Shown here one piece after another: positions 42,980 to 52,363 of a stretch of DNA of 64,000 nt (its first letter is position 1; each line of letters starts with the position of its first letter). Below the pieces are notes generated by a model. That model was not told the DNA's origin. It was given only the letters and a program-made list of their open reading frames with translations, and did not search any database. The translations under genes and the position numbers were made by a program. The DNA comes from an uncultured Oscillospiraceae bacterium. Lineage in GTDB: Bacteria > Bacillota > Clostridia > Oscillospirales > Ruminococcaceae. The stretch lies in contig CAKSDC010000004.1 in assembly GCA_934444765.1 (NCBI GenBank), positions 46,027-110,026 of the forward strand. The letters run 5' to 3'.

Positions 42980-45900
42980 TTGGAATTTAATGAATTTGAA
43001 TCCATAAATATTGGTCTTGCTTCCCCTGAACAGATTAGAAAGTGGTCTTATGGTGTAGTTGAAAGACCTGAAACTATAAACTACAGAACTACTAAGCCTG
43101 AAAAAGATGGTCTTTTCTGTGAAAGAATATTTGGACCTACTAAAGACTGGGAATGTCACTGCGGTAAGTACAAAAAGATTCGTTTTAAAGGTACTGTCTG
43201 CGATAAGTGTGGCGTATTAGTTACCCGTGCTAAGGTTAGACGTGAAAGAATGGGTCACATTGAACTTGCTGCCCCTGTATCTCATATTTGGTACTTTAAA
43301 GGTACACCTTCAAGAATAGGTCAAGTACTTGAAATCTCTCAAAAAAGATTAGAGGAAATACTATACTTTACTAAGTATATAGTAGTAGACCCAGGTAGAA
43401 CTTCCGAATTGGTAAAGAACCAAATATTAACCGAAACTGAATATAACAACTATATAGAAATGTACGGCGATGAGGCTTTTTATGCTGATATGGGTGCTGA
43501 AGCTATCCAAAAGCTACTAAACGACTTTGACCCTACAAGATATAATCACTATATACTACAAAATGTAGAATTAGTATCCTCTATTACTGGTCTATCCGCA
43601 GAAAAGATAGAAGACTTTTTAGCTGAAAGATACTCTGTAATAGTAGATAACGCTTCTTCCGACTTTGAAATAGGTCAAGTAGTTCACCGTAACGTAGTTA
43701 GAACTATTATTATGCGTTATAACTTAGAGGCTCAAGAACATAAGCTTCCTACTATTAGACTAACTTCTGGTTCGGACTATATAGTAGAACAGTTTAAAGA
43801 AAAGCTTATTGAATACGTAGCCGTTAAGTTTGATAGATTTGCTCAATTCTACGACCTTTCCGAAGAAGAGTTTAATCAATTTTTAGATAGAGAAGTATGC
43901 GTAGTTACTAACAAGGCAGACTCTAAATTTAATCACGGTCAAAAGGTAGCTACTTCCGACGTTGAACAGTACAACGTAGACGCTAAGGCTCATAACCAAA
44001 CTTTAGTTGAATACTCTACAGGTGTAGAATATCTATACAAAATACTATCCGAAAACGTTAGCTCTACAGACTCTACTTTTGCTAAGTATATAGTAGAAAA
44101 CTGGACTAACGATTTACTATGGGTATCTAACGAACTTAAAGACGAACTAAAAACTCTTCCTTCTGGTCAAAAAAAGATTAAACTTCTTAAGAGATTAGAA
44201 ATTATAGAAGCCTTTAGACTTTCGGACAACGGCGTACACACTATCAACAAGCCTTCTTGGATGATATTAGACGCAGTACCTGTTATCCCTCCAGAACTTA
44301 GACCTATGGTTATGCTCGACGGCGGTAGATACGCTACTTCCGACTTAAACGACCTATACCGTAGAGTTATTAACAGAAATAACCGTCTAAGAAAGATGCT
44401 CCAATTAGACGCTCCTGACATAATAGTTAGAAACGAAAAGAGAATGCTCCAAGAAGCCGTTGACGCTCTAATAGACAATGGTAGACACGGTAAACCTGTT
44501 ACTGGTCCTAACAACAGAGCGTTAAAGTCACTATCCGATATGCTAAAGGGTAAACAAGGTAGATTTAGACAGAACCTACTCGGTAAGCGTGTAGACTACT
44601 CTGGACGTTCCGTTATAGTCGTAGGTCCTGAACTAAAGATGTACCAATGCGGTCTTCCTAAGGAAATGGCTCTTGAACTATTCAAGCCTTTTGTACTAAA
44701 GAGATTAGTGGACAAAAAGACTTGTACTAACATAAAGAGTGCAAGAAAGAAAGTCGATAGAGCCTCTACCGAAGTTTGGGACGCTCTTGAAGACGTAATT
44801 AAAGACCATCCAGTATTACTAAACCGTGCTCCTACTCTACACAGACTTGGTATTCAAGCCTTTGAACCAGTATTAGTAGAAGGTAGAGCTTTAAAACTTC
44901 ACCCATTAGTATGTACAGCTTATAATGCCGACTTCGACGGCGACCAAATGGCAGTACACCTTCCTCTATCTGTAGAGGCTCAATCGGAAGCAAGATTTTT
45001 AATGTTAGCTGCTAACAACCTATTAAAGCCTTCCGACGGTAAACCTGTAACAGTTCCTACACAGGATATGGTATTAGGTTCTTACTATCTAACTATGGAC
45101 AAGGCTGGTGAACCTGGTGAAGGTAAGGTATTCCGTGACATAAACGAAGCTCTTATGGCTTATAACGAACACGCAGTATCTTTACACGCAGCTATTAAGG
45201 TAAGAGTTACTAAGGATATCGGTGGTAAAAAGGTTTCTAAGATTATAGACTGTACAGTAGGTAGACTAATATTCAACGAAAAGATACCTCAAAATCTTGG
45301 ATACGTAGACAGAACCGACTCCGAAAAGCAGTTCGACCTTGAAATTGCATTCTTAGTTAAAAAGAAACAACTCGGTGACATCATCGAAAGGTGTATTAAA
45401 ACACACGGTACTACAAGAACTTCTGAAGTACTTGACGATATTAAGGCTTTAGGCTATAAGTATTCCACTCGTGCAGCTATTACCGTTGCCGTATGTGATG
45501 CCGAAATTCCTAAAGAAAAGAAGGCTATCCTTGAACAGGCTGACAAGGACGTTGCAGTTATCAACAAGCAGTATGACTATGGTTATATCTCCTCCGCTGA
45601 AAAGTCTAAGAGATTTATTTCTATATGGAATAAGGCTACAGACGACGTTACTGAAGCCTTAAAAGACGGTCTTGACAGATACAACCCAATATTCATGATG
45701 GCTGACTCTGGTGCGAGAGGTAGTATTAACCAGATTAGACAACTTGCTGGTATGCGTGGACTTATCGCAAATACTTCTGGTGCTACTATCGAAATGCCTA
45801 TTAGAGCTAACTACCGTGAAGGTCTAAACATATTGGAATACTTTATATCTTCTCGTGGTGCAAGAAAGGGCTTAGCCGATACAGCACTTAGAACTGCCGA

Positions 45901-47158
45901 CTCTGGTTATCTAACTCGTAGATTAGTAGACGTTTCACAAGAAGTTATCATTAGAGAACATGACTGTGGTGCTACTAATGGTATCGAAGTATACGAAATT
46001 AGAAACGGCAAGGAACTAATAGAACCTTTCAAGGAACGTCTATTAGGTAGATATCTCGTTGACGACCTATACGATGCTAACGGTAACTTAATAATGTCTA
46101 AGAATACTCTTATGCACGAAGATGAGGCTCAAAAGGTTATCGACGCTGGCGTTGAAAAGGTTAAAATTCGTTCTGTACTACACTGTAAGGCTAAAAACGG
46201 CGTATGTGCTAAGTGTTATGGTGCTAACCTTGCTAACGGAAACATAGTATCTGTTGGTGAAGCTGTAGGTATTATAGCTGCACAGTCTATCGGTGAACCT
46301 GGTACACAACTTACTATGAGAACCTTCCATACTGGTGGTATCGCATCTGCTGAAGACATCACACAGGGTCTTCCTCGTGTAGAAGAACTATTTGAAGGTC
46401 GTAGACCTAAAAACGCTGCTATCATCTCTAAGATTGACGGTACAGTACACATTCAAGAAGTTAAGACTACTAACAACGTAATCATAACTGGTACTAACAG
46501 TGAAACTGGTGATACTTTTGAAGAAGTATATCCTATTCCATATAGCTACAAGATTAGAGTTCGTGAAGGTGACACTATTACTAAGGGTACTCGTATTACC
46601 GAAGGTAACTGTTTCCCTGCCGATATACTTAACATATTAGGTACTATGGCAGTACAGAACTACATCATAAACGAAGTACAAAAGGTATACCGTCTACAAG
46701 GTGTTGACATCAACGACAAGCACATCGAAGTTATAGTACGTCAGATGTTACGTAAGGTTAAGGTAGAAGAAAGTGGCAGTAGCTTCTTACTACCAGGTAC
46801 TTTAGTAGAGATTAACGAAATAGAAAGAGTAAACCAAGAACTTCAAGAAAGAATAGCTAACGGCGAACAGGATATCAAGTTAGTAGAATACACTCAAGTA
46901 TTACAAGGTATTACTAAGGCTGCTTCTACTTGCGAAAGTTTCCTATCTGCTGCGTCATTCCAAGAAACTACTAAGGCTCTTACAGACGCTGCTATTCGTG
47001 GTAAGACTGACCATCTTCTCGGTCTTAAAGAAAATGTTATCATTGGTAAACTTATACCTGCTGGTACTGGTATGGATATCTATAACAACGTACAAGTGGT
47101 TAAGAACGAAACCGTTAACGACAGTACTCAAAACAGTTACTTACACAGTAACCAATAA
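42980..47158 (+). CDS. rpoC: RNA polymerase beta' subunit
   Basis: The 1392-residue beta' subunit. N-terminal zinc finger CHCGKYKKIRFKGTVCDKCG, clamp, active site NADFDGDQMAVH with the three Mg-binding Asp, bridge/trigger region GARGS...IRQLAGMRGL and MRTFHTGG, second zinc site CHCKAKNGVCAKCYG-like. TTG start at 42980 with GGAGG directly upstream; MEFNEFESINIGLASPEQI is the expected N-terminus. Followed by a strong terminator, so rpoBC forms its own unit. Confidence 0.97.
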   Translation: MEFNEFESINIGLASPEQIRKWSYGVVERPETINYRTTKPEKDGLFCERIFGPTKDWECHCGKYKKIRFKGTVCDKCGVLVTRAKVRRERMGHIELAAPVSHIWYFKGTPSRIGQVLEISQKRLEEILYFTKYIVVDPGRTSELVKNQILTETEYNNYIEMYGDEAFYADMGAEAIQKLLNDFDPTRYNHYILQNVELVSSITGLSAEKIEDFLAERYSVIVDNASSDFEIGQVVHRNVVRTIIMRYNLEAQEHKLPTIRLTSGSDYIVEQFKEKLIEYVAVKFDRFAQFYDLSEEEFNQFLDREVCVVTNKADSKFNHGQKVATSDVEQYNVDAKAHNQTLVEYSTGVEYLYKILSENVSSTDSTFAKYIVENWTNDLLWVSNELKDELKTLPSGQKKIKLLKRLEIIEAFRLSDNGVHTINKPSWMILDAVPVIPPELRPMVMLDGGRYATSDLNDLYRRVINRNNRLRKMLQLDAPDIIVRNEKRMLQEAVDALIDNGRHGKPVTGPNNRALKSLSDMLKGKQGRFRQNLLGKRVDYSGRSVIVVGPELKMYQCGLPKEMALELFKPFVLKRLVDKKTCTNIKSARKKVDRASTEVWDALEDVIKDHPVLLNRAPTLHRLGIQAFEPVLVEGRALKLHPLVCTAYNADFDGDQMAVHLPLSVEAQSEARFLMLAANNLLKPSDGKPVTVPTQDMVLGSYYLTMDKAGEPGEGKVFRDINEALMAYNEHAVSLHAAIKVRVTKDIGGKKVSKIIDCTVGRLIFNEKIPQNLGYVDRTDSEKQFDLEIAFLVKKKQLGDIIERCIKTHGTTRTSEVLDDIKALGYKYSTRAAITVAVCDAEIPKEKKAILEQADKDVAVINKQYDYGYISSAEKSKRFISIWNKATDDVTEALKDGLDRYNPIFMMADSGARGSINQIRQLAGMRGLIANTSGATIEMPIRANYREGLNILEYFISSRGARKGLADTALRTADSGYLTRRLVDVSQEVIIREHDCGATNGIEVYEIRNGKELIEPFKERLLGRYLVDDLYDANGNLIMSKNTLMHEDEAQKVIDAGVEKVKIRSVLHCKAKNGVCAKCYGANLANGNIVSVGEAVGIIAAQSIGEPGTQLTMRTFHTGGIASAEDITQGLPRVEELFEGRRPKNAAIISKIDGTVHIQEVKTTNNVIITGTNSETGDTFEEVYPIPYSYKIRVREGDTITKGTRITEGNCFPADILNILGTMAVQNYIINEVQKVYRLQGVDINDKHIEVIVRQMLRKVKVEESGSSFLLPGTLVEINEIERVNQELQERIANGEQDIKLVEYTQVLQGITKAASTCESFLSAASFQETTKALTDAAIRGKTDHLLGLKENVIIGKLIPAGTGMDIYNNVQVVKNETVNDSTQNSYLHSNQ

Positions 47159-47183
47159 TAATACTGTCTAAATATTAAATACT

Positions 47184-47222
47184 ACCGAGCGTTAATGGTT
47201 TTATTAACGCTCGGTTTTTTTA
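47184..47222 (+). terminator. rpoC terminator
   Basis: ACCGAGCGTTAAT (47184-47196) pairs perfectly with ATTAACGCTCGGT (47203-47215), 6-nt loop, followed by a T-run. Confidence 0.95.
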
Positions 47223-47235
47223 AGGTTCATTTAAG
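47219..47235 (+). promoter_or_regulatory. direct repeat upstream of the response-regulator gene
   Basis: TTTAAG at 47219-47224 and again at 47230-47235, exactly 11 bp apart, i.e. one helical turn, as for OmpR/PhoB-type half-sites. The second copy can serve as -35 for TATACT 16 bp downstream. Candidate autoregulatory site. Confidence 0.45.
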
Positions 47236-47282
47236 AATAGTACACTATAATTATACTATAGTACATATTGGAGGTAACGACT

Positions 47283-47951
47283 ATGAGAATATTAATAGTA
47301 GAAGACGAAGTAGCCTTAGCTGAGGCTTTAGTGCAAATTCTCGGAAAGAATAAATACATAGCAGACGCTTGCTATGACGGTATAAGCGGTTTAGATAACG
47401 CTATGTCTAACATATACGATATTATAATACTGGATATTATGCTACCTAAAATGAACGGTCTTGAAGTGCTTAAAAGTCTAAGAGATAACAAAATATATAC
47501 TCCTGTAATACTTCTAACTGCTAAAGATGAAATATCCGATAAAGTTAAAGGTCTCGATTACGGTGCAGACGACTATATGACTAAACCGTTCGCTACTGAC
47601 GAACTATTAGCAAGAATTAGGTCTGTATCCCGTAGAAAAGGTAACGTGATTTCGGAAAATACTCTGGTTCATGACGACGTATCTTTAAATCTATCTAACT
47701 ATGAACTATCTTGTAACGGAAACTCTGTAACTTTAGGACTTAAAGAGTTCAGCATTATGGAACTATTTTTGAGCAATCAAAACATGGTAATTAGTAAGGA
47801 AAACTTAATAGAAAAAGTTTGGGGTTACGAATCCGACGCTGAATACAACAACGTAGAAGTGTATATATCGTTTTTAAGAAAAAAGTTAGCACATATTAAC
47901 TCTAAAGTATCTATTAAGACGGTTCGTGGTGTGGGATACCGTTTGGAATAA
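47283..47951 (+). CDS. OmpR/PhoB-family response regulator
   Basis: A 222-residue regulator: receiver domain with acidic pocket E7-D8, phosphoacceptor D51 in ILDIMLPKMNG, and the conserved Lys in DDYMTKPFA; then a winged-helix DNA-binding domain (LKEFSIMELFL, NVEVYISFLRKKL, IKTVRGVGYRLE). ATG 47283 follows GGAGG; the in-frame TTG at 47268 is part of the ribosome site. Its sensor kinase follows 34 bp downstream. Confidence 0.95.
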   Translation: MRILIVEDEVALAEALVQILGKNKYIADACYDGISGLDNAMSNIYDIIILDIMLPKMNGLEVLKSLRDNKIYTPVILLTAKDEISDKVKGLDYGADDYMTKPFATDELLARIRSVSRRKGNVISENTLVHDDVSLNLSNYELSCNGNSVTLGLKEFSIMELFLSNQNMVISKENLIEKVWGYESDAEYNNVEVYISFLRKKLAHINSKVSIKTVRGVGYRLE

Positions 47952-47985
47952 GAATAACTATAGTTAATATTAGGGGGTCTTTAAA

Positions 47986-50022
47986 GTGATTAAAAAACTA
48001 AAGTACAGATTTATTATAATATATATGGTAATACTATCGTGCTTTTTGATAACTATACTAAGCGGTATATACTTTATAGTGTACCGTTCCGAAGTTACGC
48101 AGTCTAAACAGATTATGGAAATGGCTTTAAATAACAACATCAACCCTAACGATAAGCCTAATAGCAGTCCACCTAAAAAGATTTTGGACTTTGAAACTGC
48201 TAACTCTACCGTTACTACTGCTGGTGAATACTATTACGCTTCAAACGAATACGATATATCCCAAGATGAATACTATCAAGACGAACAGGAAGAAGACTAT
48301 TTCGAAGACGATACTACAGAACCTTTCTATAATGAATACGACTATCAATTTAATGGCGTACTCGCTCCATATGGAGAGTTTGGCGACTACTTTAAAAATC
48401 ACGACGACTACGACTACTACATCGACGACTATATGTTCGGTGATGACTACTACTATCATGACGATTTTCACCATGGGCATTACCGTGACGACGACGACTA
48501 CTATCCTAACGACTTCCCTCCTCCATTCGACTATGATGACGACGACGACTTTCCACCTCCTTTTGATACTTCCATTACTAACACTACTATAACTACTACC
48601 GTTACTCAACCTACCGAAAGTATAACCTTACAGACTAACTCTCATGAGATAACACAGTCACAGACGCAAGCTCCCGTACTACCAGTAGATGAACCCGCTC
48701 AAGTAGTTACAGACGTTCCTAATGAAAATCAGGAAGTAGTAGATACACAACCTATCAATTCCGATACTACCAGTATCAGCAGTACAGATACTACTACCAC
48801 TACTACAGGAGATACCTCTTCTACTACTGAAAGTTCCACTACTACTTTAGATACCACTTCTAACACTACAGAAAACTCCACTACTACCACTACAGCAGAT
48901 ACTTCTAAAGTAGCCACCGATACGGAAACTACCCCTAAAAAGCCAAAGGAAGAACCTAAGTCCAACATAACAGAGTACGAAGGAAATCTTGCAAGAAACA
49001 CTATCTACATAAAGGCTAACAAAGACGGCGATATAGAAAAGATATCGTACCAATACTTTGAATCGGGTGACAATCTATCTTTAGAACAGTCTATAAGTCA
49101 GATAATTAAAGACGGTACTATGTCAGGAAAAACTGAAATAGATGGCGTTAAGTTCCGATATAGCGTATCCCCTAACGCCAACGGCTACGATATAGTATTC
49201 CTTGATAGAGCTATAGAACTTACTACTCTTAACAGACTATTAGTGATATTCGCTATAATAGGTGGATTTGGTCTAATAGTGTTATTTGGTGTGAGTTGGT
49301 TATTAGCCTCTTGGGCGATAACTCCTATCGCTGAGGCTTGGGAAAAACAGAGACAGTTTATCGCTGACGCTTCCCACGAACTAAAAACTCCTCTAACCGT
49401 AATAGCTACCAATACAGACGTAATTCTTGCCAATGAAGACGATACCGTTAGAAATCAATCTAAGTGGATATCTTACATCAAATCCGAAACTGCAAGAATG
49501 TCTAAACTGGTTCAAGATTTGCTATATATTGCTAAGTCTGACGTGAACGAAATTTCATTTATTATGAGTGAGTTCGACCTCAGCCGTACAGTATCAGGAA
49601 TATGCTTAGTGTATGAAACTCTTGCTTTTGAAAAGGGAAAGATATTAGACAGTGACATAGGCGAAAATATAATGTACTCAGGCGATGAAGACAGAATTAA
49701 ACAGTTAATAAACATTCTAATAGATAACGCTATAGTACACTCCAATGAAGGTGCTGAAATTATGGTTACACTCTCACACGATATAAAAGAAAAGGGCAGA
49801 ATAAGGCTAACCGTAACCAACACTAAAGGAGAAGACATTCCTAAAGGTTGTGAAAATCGTATATTTGAACGCTTTTTCCGTGTGGACCAATCCAGAAATC
49901 ATACTAACGGAAGTCATGGATTAGGATTAAACATAGCATACTCCATAGTAAACAATCACCACGGAACTATAGAAGTTACTTCCACTAACGACCATGTAGT
50001 TACTTTCATTGTAATACTATAA
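47986..50022 (+). CDS. sensor histidine kinase with Asp/Tyr/His-rich ectodomain
   Basis: A 678-residue kinase. TM1 at about 10-32; extracytoplasmic region to about 410; TM2 about 413-437; HisKA with H464 in ADASHELKTPL; HATPase_c with LIDNAIVHS, HGLGLNIAYSIV. The ectodomain is unusual: about residues 80-200 form an extremely acidic, Tyr- and His-rich stretch (runs such as DDYYYHDDFHHGHYRDDDD and FPPPFDYDDDDDFPPPF), then about 100 residues of Thr/Ser-rich linker, then a small globular part before TM2. This suggests divalent-cation sensing, by analogy only. GTG 47986 has GGGGGT upstream. Confidence 0.92.
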   Translation: MIKKLKYRFIIIYMVILSCFLITILSGIYFIVYRSEVTQSKQIMEMALNNNINPNDKPNSSPPKKILDFETANSTVTTAGEYYYASNEYDISQDEYYQDEQEEDYFEDDTTEPFYNEYDYQFNGVLAPYGEFGDYFKNHDDYDYYIDDYMFGDDYYYHDDFHHGHYRDDDDYYPNDFPPPFDYDDDDDFPPPFDTSITNTTITTTVTQPTESITLQTNSHEITQSQTQAPVLPVDEPAQVVTDVPNENQEVVDTQPINSDTTSISSTDTTTTTTGDTSSTTESSTTTLDTTSNTTENSTTTTTADTSKVATDTETTPKKPKEEPKSNITEYEGNLARNTIYIKANKDGDIEKISYQYFESGDNLSLEQSISQIIKDGTMSGKTEIDGVKFRYSVSPNANGYDIVFLDRAIELTTLNRLLVIFAIIGGFGLIVLFGVSWLLASWAITPIAEAWEKQRQFIADASHELKTPLTVIATNTDVILANEDDTVRNQSKWISYIKSETARMSKLVQDLLYIAKSDVNEISFIMSEFDLSRTVSGICLVYETLAFEKGKILDSDIGENIMYSGDEDRIKQLINILIDNAIVHSNEGAEIMVTLSHDIKEKGRIRLTVTNTKGEDIPKGCENRIFERFFRVDQSRNHTNGSHGLGLNIAYSIVNNHHGTIEVTSTNDHVVTFIVIL

Positions 50023-50028
50023 TAGATA

Positions 50029-50064
50029 AAAATATCCTACCTAAACTAATAGGTAGGATATTTT
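50029..50064. terminator. bidirectional terminator after the sensor kinase
   Basis: AAATATCCTACCTA-type arm at 50029-50043 and TAGGTAGGATATTTT at 50050-50064, between convergent kinase and SCIFF maturase genes. Confidence 0.85.
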
Positions 50065-50080
50065 AGTATATATCTTAATA

Positions 50081-51469
50081 CTACTCATTATCATCTTGTG
50101 ATTGCTGAGCCTCTAACATTTTAACGGCTCTAATCATTATAGCACATTCAAGACGCTTTTTTTCCATTTCGCAAGATAGTTTGTGTGACTTATGAATATC
50201 TCCCATATACTCATAGTTGTTAGCGTTACAACCACCGCTACAGTAGAACTTCGCCCAACACTGTTTACAGTCTGGCTTGTTGTATACGTGGGCATCTGCG
50301 AACTCCTTCTTCATATCTAAGTTAAAAGTACCGTCGTCAAGATTACCCATTTTATACTCTTCTATACCTACAAACTGATGACATGGGTATATATCACCGT
50401 CAGGAGTAATAGCTACATATTCATTACCACAGCCACAGCCTCTTAGACGTTTAATAGCACAAGGACCTTGGTCTAAGTCTATCATAAAGTGGAAGAAGTT
50501 AAACTTTTTGCCGTCCTTATTGAACTCTAATAGTTTTTTAGTAAGTTTTTCATACTCAGTGAATACGTCTGCAAGGTCGCCTAAAGTTATAGCGTAGTCT
50601 TCTTTAGGGTCAGCTACTACAGGTTCTACGGATATTTGGTCGAAACCTGCATCATATAGTGCAAATACGTCGTTGGTAAAGTCAAGGTTGTACTTAGTAA
50701 AAGTACCACGTACATAGTATTCTTTATCGCCACGCTTTTCGACTAACTTTTTATACTTAGGTATAATGGTATCGTAACAACCTGAACCGTCTACACGAAC
50801 TCTAACCTTATCGTTTATTTCTTTTCTACCGTCTATCGAAAGTACTACGTTGTGCATTTCCTTGTTAATAAAGTCTATTCTATCGTCATCGAGTAGTAGA
50901 CCGTTAGTAGTAATGGTAAAGCGGAAGTGCTTGTTGTACTCTTTTTCTTTAGAACGTGCGTATTGAACTATCTGTTTAACTACGTTAAAGTTCATTAAAG
51001 GTTCGCCACCAAAGAAGTCCAATTCAAGGTTCTGTCTATCAGCAGACTTTTCTAATAAAAAGTCTATAGCCTTTTTACCAGTTTCAAAAGACATTAACTT
51101 TCTACCAGTGCCGAAGTCACCAGTAGCTGCAAAGCAGTACTTACATCTTAAGTTACAGTCATGAGAGATGTTTAAACACATAGCCTTAATAGGTGAAGCT
51201 ACTGAATATTTAGCGAACTTTTCGTAGTCGTCTTCAGAAAATAGTATCTTATCTAAATATAGTTGATATATTTCATCATAGCAAGATATTACGTCTTCTT
51301 TTCCGTATATGTCGGATAGCTTTTCTATTACCATCTTAGGACATTCTTTAGTTAGTGGAGGTTCAATATTATCTAATACATCATAGGTAAGGTCGTCTAC
51401 CACATGAACGCCACCACTGTTTACGTCTAAGACTATATTAAATCCGTTTAGTTTATACTTATGTATCAT
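50081..51469 (-). CDS. SCIFF peptide radical-SAM maturase
   Basis: Radical SAM/SPASM enzyme of about 462 residues that installs thioether cross-links in the SCIFF (six cysteines in forty-five) peptide. Seen: radical-SAM cluster motif CNLRCKYCF, GGEPLMNF, and a C-terminal SPASM region with many cysteines (CAIKRLRGCGCGNEY, YPCHQF, CKQCWAKFYCSGGC). ATG 51469 with GGAGTG upstream; extra in-frame codons before it lack a ribosome site. The cognate precursor peptide lies immediately upstream on the same strand, which confirms the call. Confidence 0.95.
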   Translation of the reverse strand: MIHKYKLNGFNIVLDVNSGGVHVVDDLTYDVLDNIEPPLTKECPKMVIEKLSDIYGKEDVISCYDEIYQLYLDKILFSEDDYEKFAKYSVASPIKAMCLNISHDCNLRCKYCFAATGDFGTGRKLMSFETGKKAIDFLLEKSADRQNLELDFFGGEPLMNFNVVKQIVQYARSKEKEYNKHFRFTITTNGLLLDDDRIDFINKEMHNVVLSIDGRKEINDKVRVRVDGSGCYDTIIPKYKKLVEKRGDKEYYVRGTFTKYNLDFTNDVFALYDAGFDQISVEPVVADPKEDYAITLGDLADVFTEYEKLTKKLLEFNKDGKKFNFFHFMIDLDQGPCAIKRLRGCGCGNEYVAITPDGDIYPCHQFVGIEEYKMGNLDDGTFNLDMKKEFADAHVYNKPDCKQCWAKFYCSGGCNANNYEYMGDIHKSHKLSCEMEKKRLECAIMIRAVKMLEAQQSQDDNE

Positions 51470-51498
51470 AGTTACACTCCAAAAAATATAATAAAAAC

Positions 51499-51545
51499 AC
51501 GGCAAAAAAAGGACAGCAATAATGGTCTGTCCTAATATATGCCGT
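51499..51545 (-). terminator. attenuating terminator between SCIFF peptide and maturase
   Basis: On the minus strand AGGACAG ... CTGTCCT followed by seven U (plus 51504-51533), with an outer ACGGCA (51499-51504)/TGCCGT (51540-51545) stem. It would let the small peptide be made in excess of the enzyme. Confidence 0.75.
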
Positions 51546-51577
51546 AACCTTAATATGCAAAAGTACTAAAGATAGTA

Positions 51578-51715
51578 CTATCTTTCACACTTTTGATTAG
51601 CTACTGTACAAGAAGTCTTACATGCAGATTGACATGATGCTTGACACTTACCACAACCACCAGTCTTAGCAGTTTCTTTTAAGTTAGCCTTATTGATAGT
51701 CTTAATATGCTTCAT
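51578..51715 (-). CDS. SCIFF ranthipeptide precursor
   Basis: A 45-residue peptide read directly from the sequence: starts MKHIKTINKANLKETAK, then GGCGKCQASCQSACKTSC and ends ANQKCER. Six cysteines (21, 24, 28, 32, 36, 43), matching the SCIFF name and family. GGAGAGGTGAG precedes the ATG. Thioether bridges are made by the neighbouring maturase. SCIFF is nearly universal in Clostridia, but its function is unknown. Confidence 0.96.
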   Translation of the reverse strand: MKHIKTINKANLKETAKTGGCGKCQASCQSACKTSCTVANQKCER

Positions 51716-51752
51716 TTAACTCACCTCTCCACGCACTATTATTATAGATACT

Positions 51753-51781
51753 ATTATACCACAGTATAAGATATATTTCAA
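51753..51781 (-). promoter_or_regulatory. SCIFF operon promoter
   Basis: Minus strand TTGAAA (plus 51776-51781), 17-bp spacer, TATAAT (plus 51753-51758), about 38 bp before the precursor ATG. Confidence 0.75.
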
Positions 51782-51853
51782 GCGATTTTTTATTAAAAGT
51801 TTCCCATCGTAAAAAAAATAGCATTATTCACAACATAGTAAGGAGGTATATTA

Positions 51854-51883
51854 TGTACTTTGTATATATGTTAATGTTTTGAC
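51854..51883 (+). other. 9-codon micro-ORF with strong ribosome site
   Basis: A full AAGGAGGT site ending at 51847 is followed at 51854 by ATG and eight hydrophobic codons (YFVYMLMF), then TGA. It could be a leader/micropeptide, or the eroded start of a lost gene. No promoter is obvious. Confidence 0.25.
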
Positions 51884-51886
51884 TGT

Positions 51887-52291
51887 TTATATATTATGTA
51901 TATTAGCAGACTTTATTCCGCCTATAGCACTGGTTATAATTAATACTGTTCCTTTTAGTAGTACGTTATAGTGCCAATATCCATTATATAATAGTCTGTT
52001 TAAGAGTAGTATTAGTATAAATAGTATAGTTCCACAGAGTATTCCAGAGAGTACTCCTTTTTTTTGACGCTTTATAGCTGAAACGTATCCTGAAGTATAA
52101 CCACCTATTGCCAAACACACATTGCATAGTATACTAATATATTTAATAGGAATATCCACTAATAGTACTAACACGGCACATATGCACATACTACATAGTA
52201 TAGCAAGTACTCCTACTATGCAAGATATCAATATATTATACCTATACACTTCCATAATAGAAGTATGTCTTTTTCTTTTGTGTGCCTTCAA
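51887..52291 (-). CDS. TIGR04086-like membrane protein
   Basis: A 134-residue protein with four membrane segments (about residues 20-43, 47-68, 78-97 and 108-128) and a basic N-terminus (MKAHKRKRH). Small four-helix proteins of the TIGR04086 type are commonly encoded beside SCIFF genes in Clostridia, and the size and topology match. TTG 52291 is chosen because GGGAGTG is spaced for it; the earlier in-frame TTG (52312) overlaps that site. Function unknown. Confidence 0.75.
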   Translation of the reverse strand: MKAHKRKRHTSIMEVYRYNILISCIVGVLAILCSMCICAVLVLLVDIPIKYISILCNVCLAIGGYTSGYVSAIKRQKKGVLSGILCGTILFILILLLNRLLYNGYWHYNVLLKGTVLIITSAIGGIKSANIHNI

Positions 52292-52363
52292 AGAATATTC
52301 ACTCCCAAACAAAAAGTATCTGTATAGTAATACTATTCAGATACTTTAAAAAATATTCTTTAA

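Noticed and set aside
48191..48609. ORFs overlapping the sensor-kinase acidic region on both strands
   Set aside because: Low-complexity shadows of GAC/TAC codons in the true frame, without ribosome sites.
52122..52349. Plus-strand ORF opposite the TIGR04086-like gene
   Set aside because: Antisense, no ribosome site, composition of a shadow frame.
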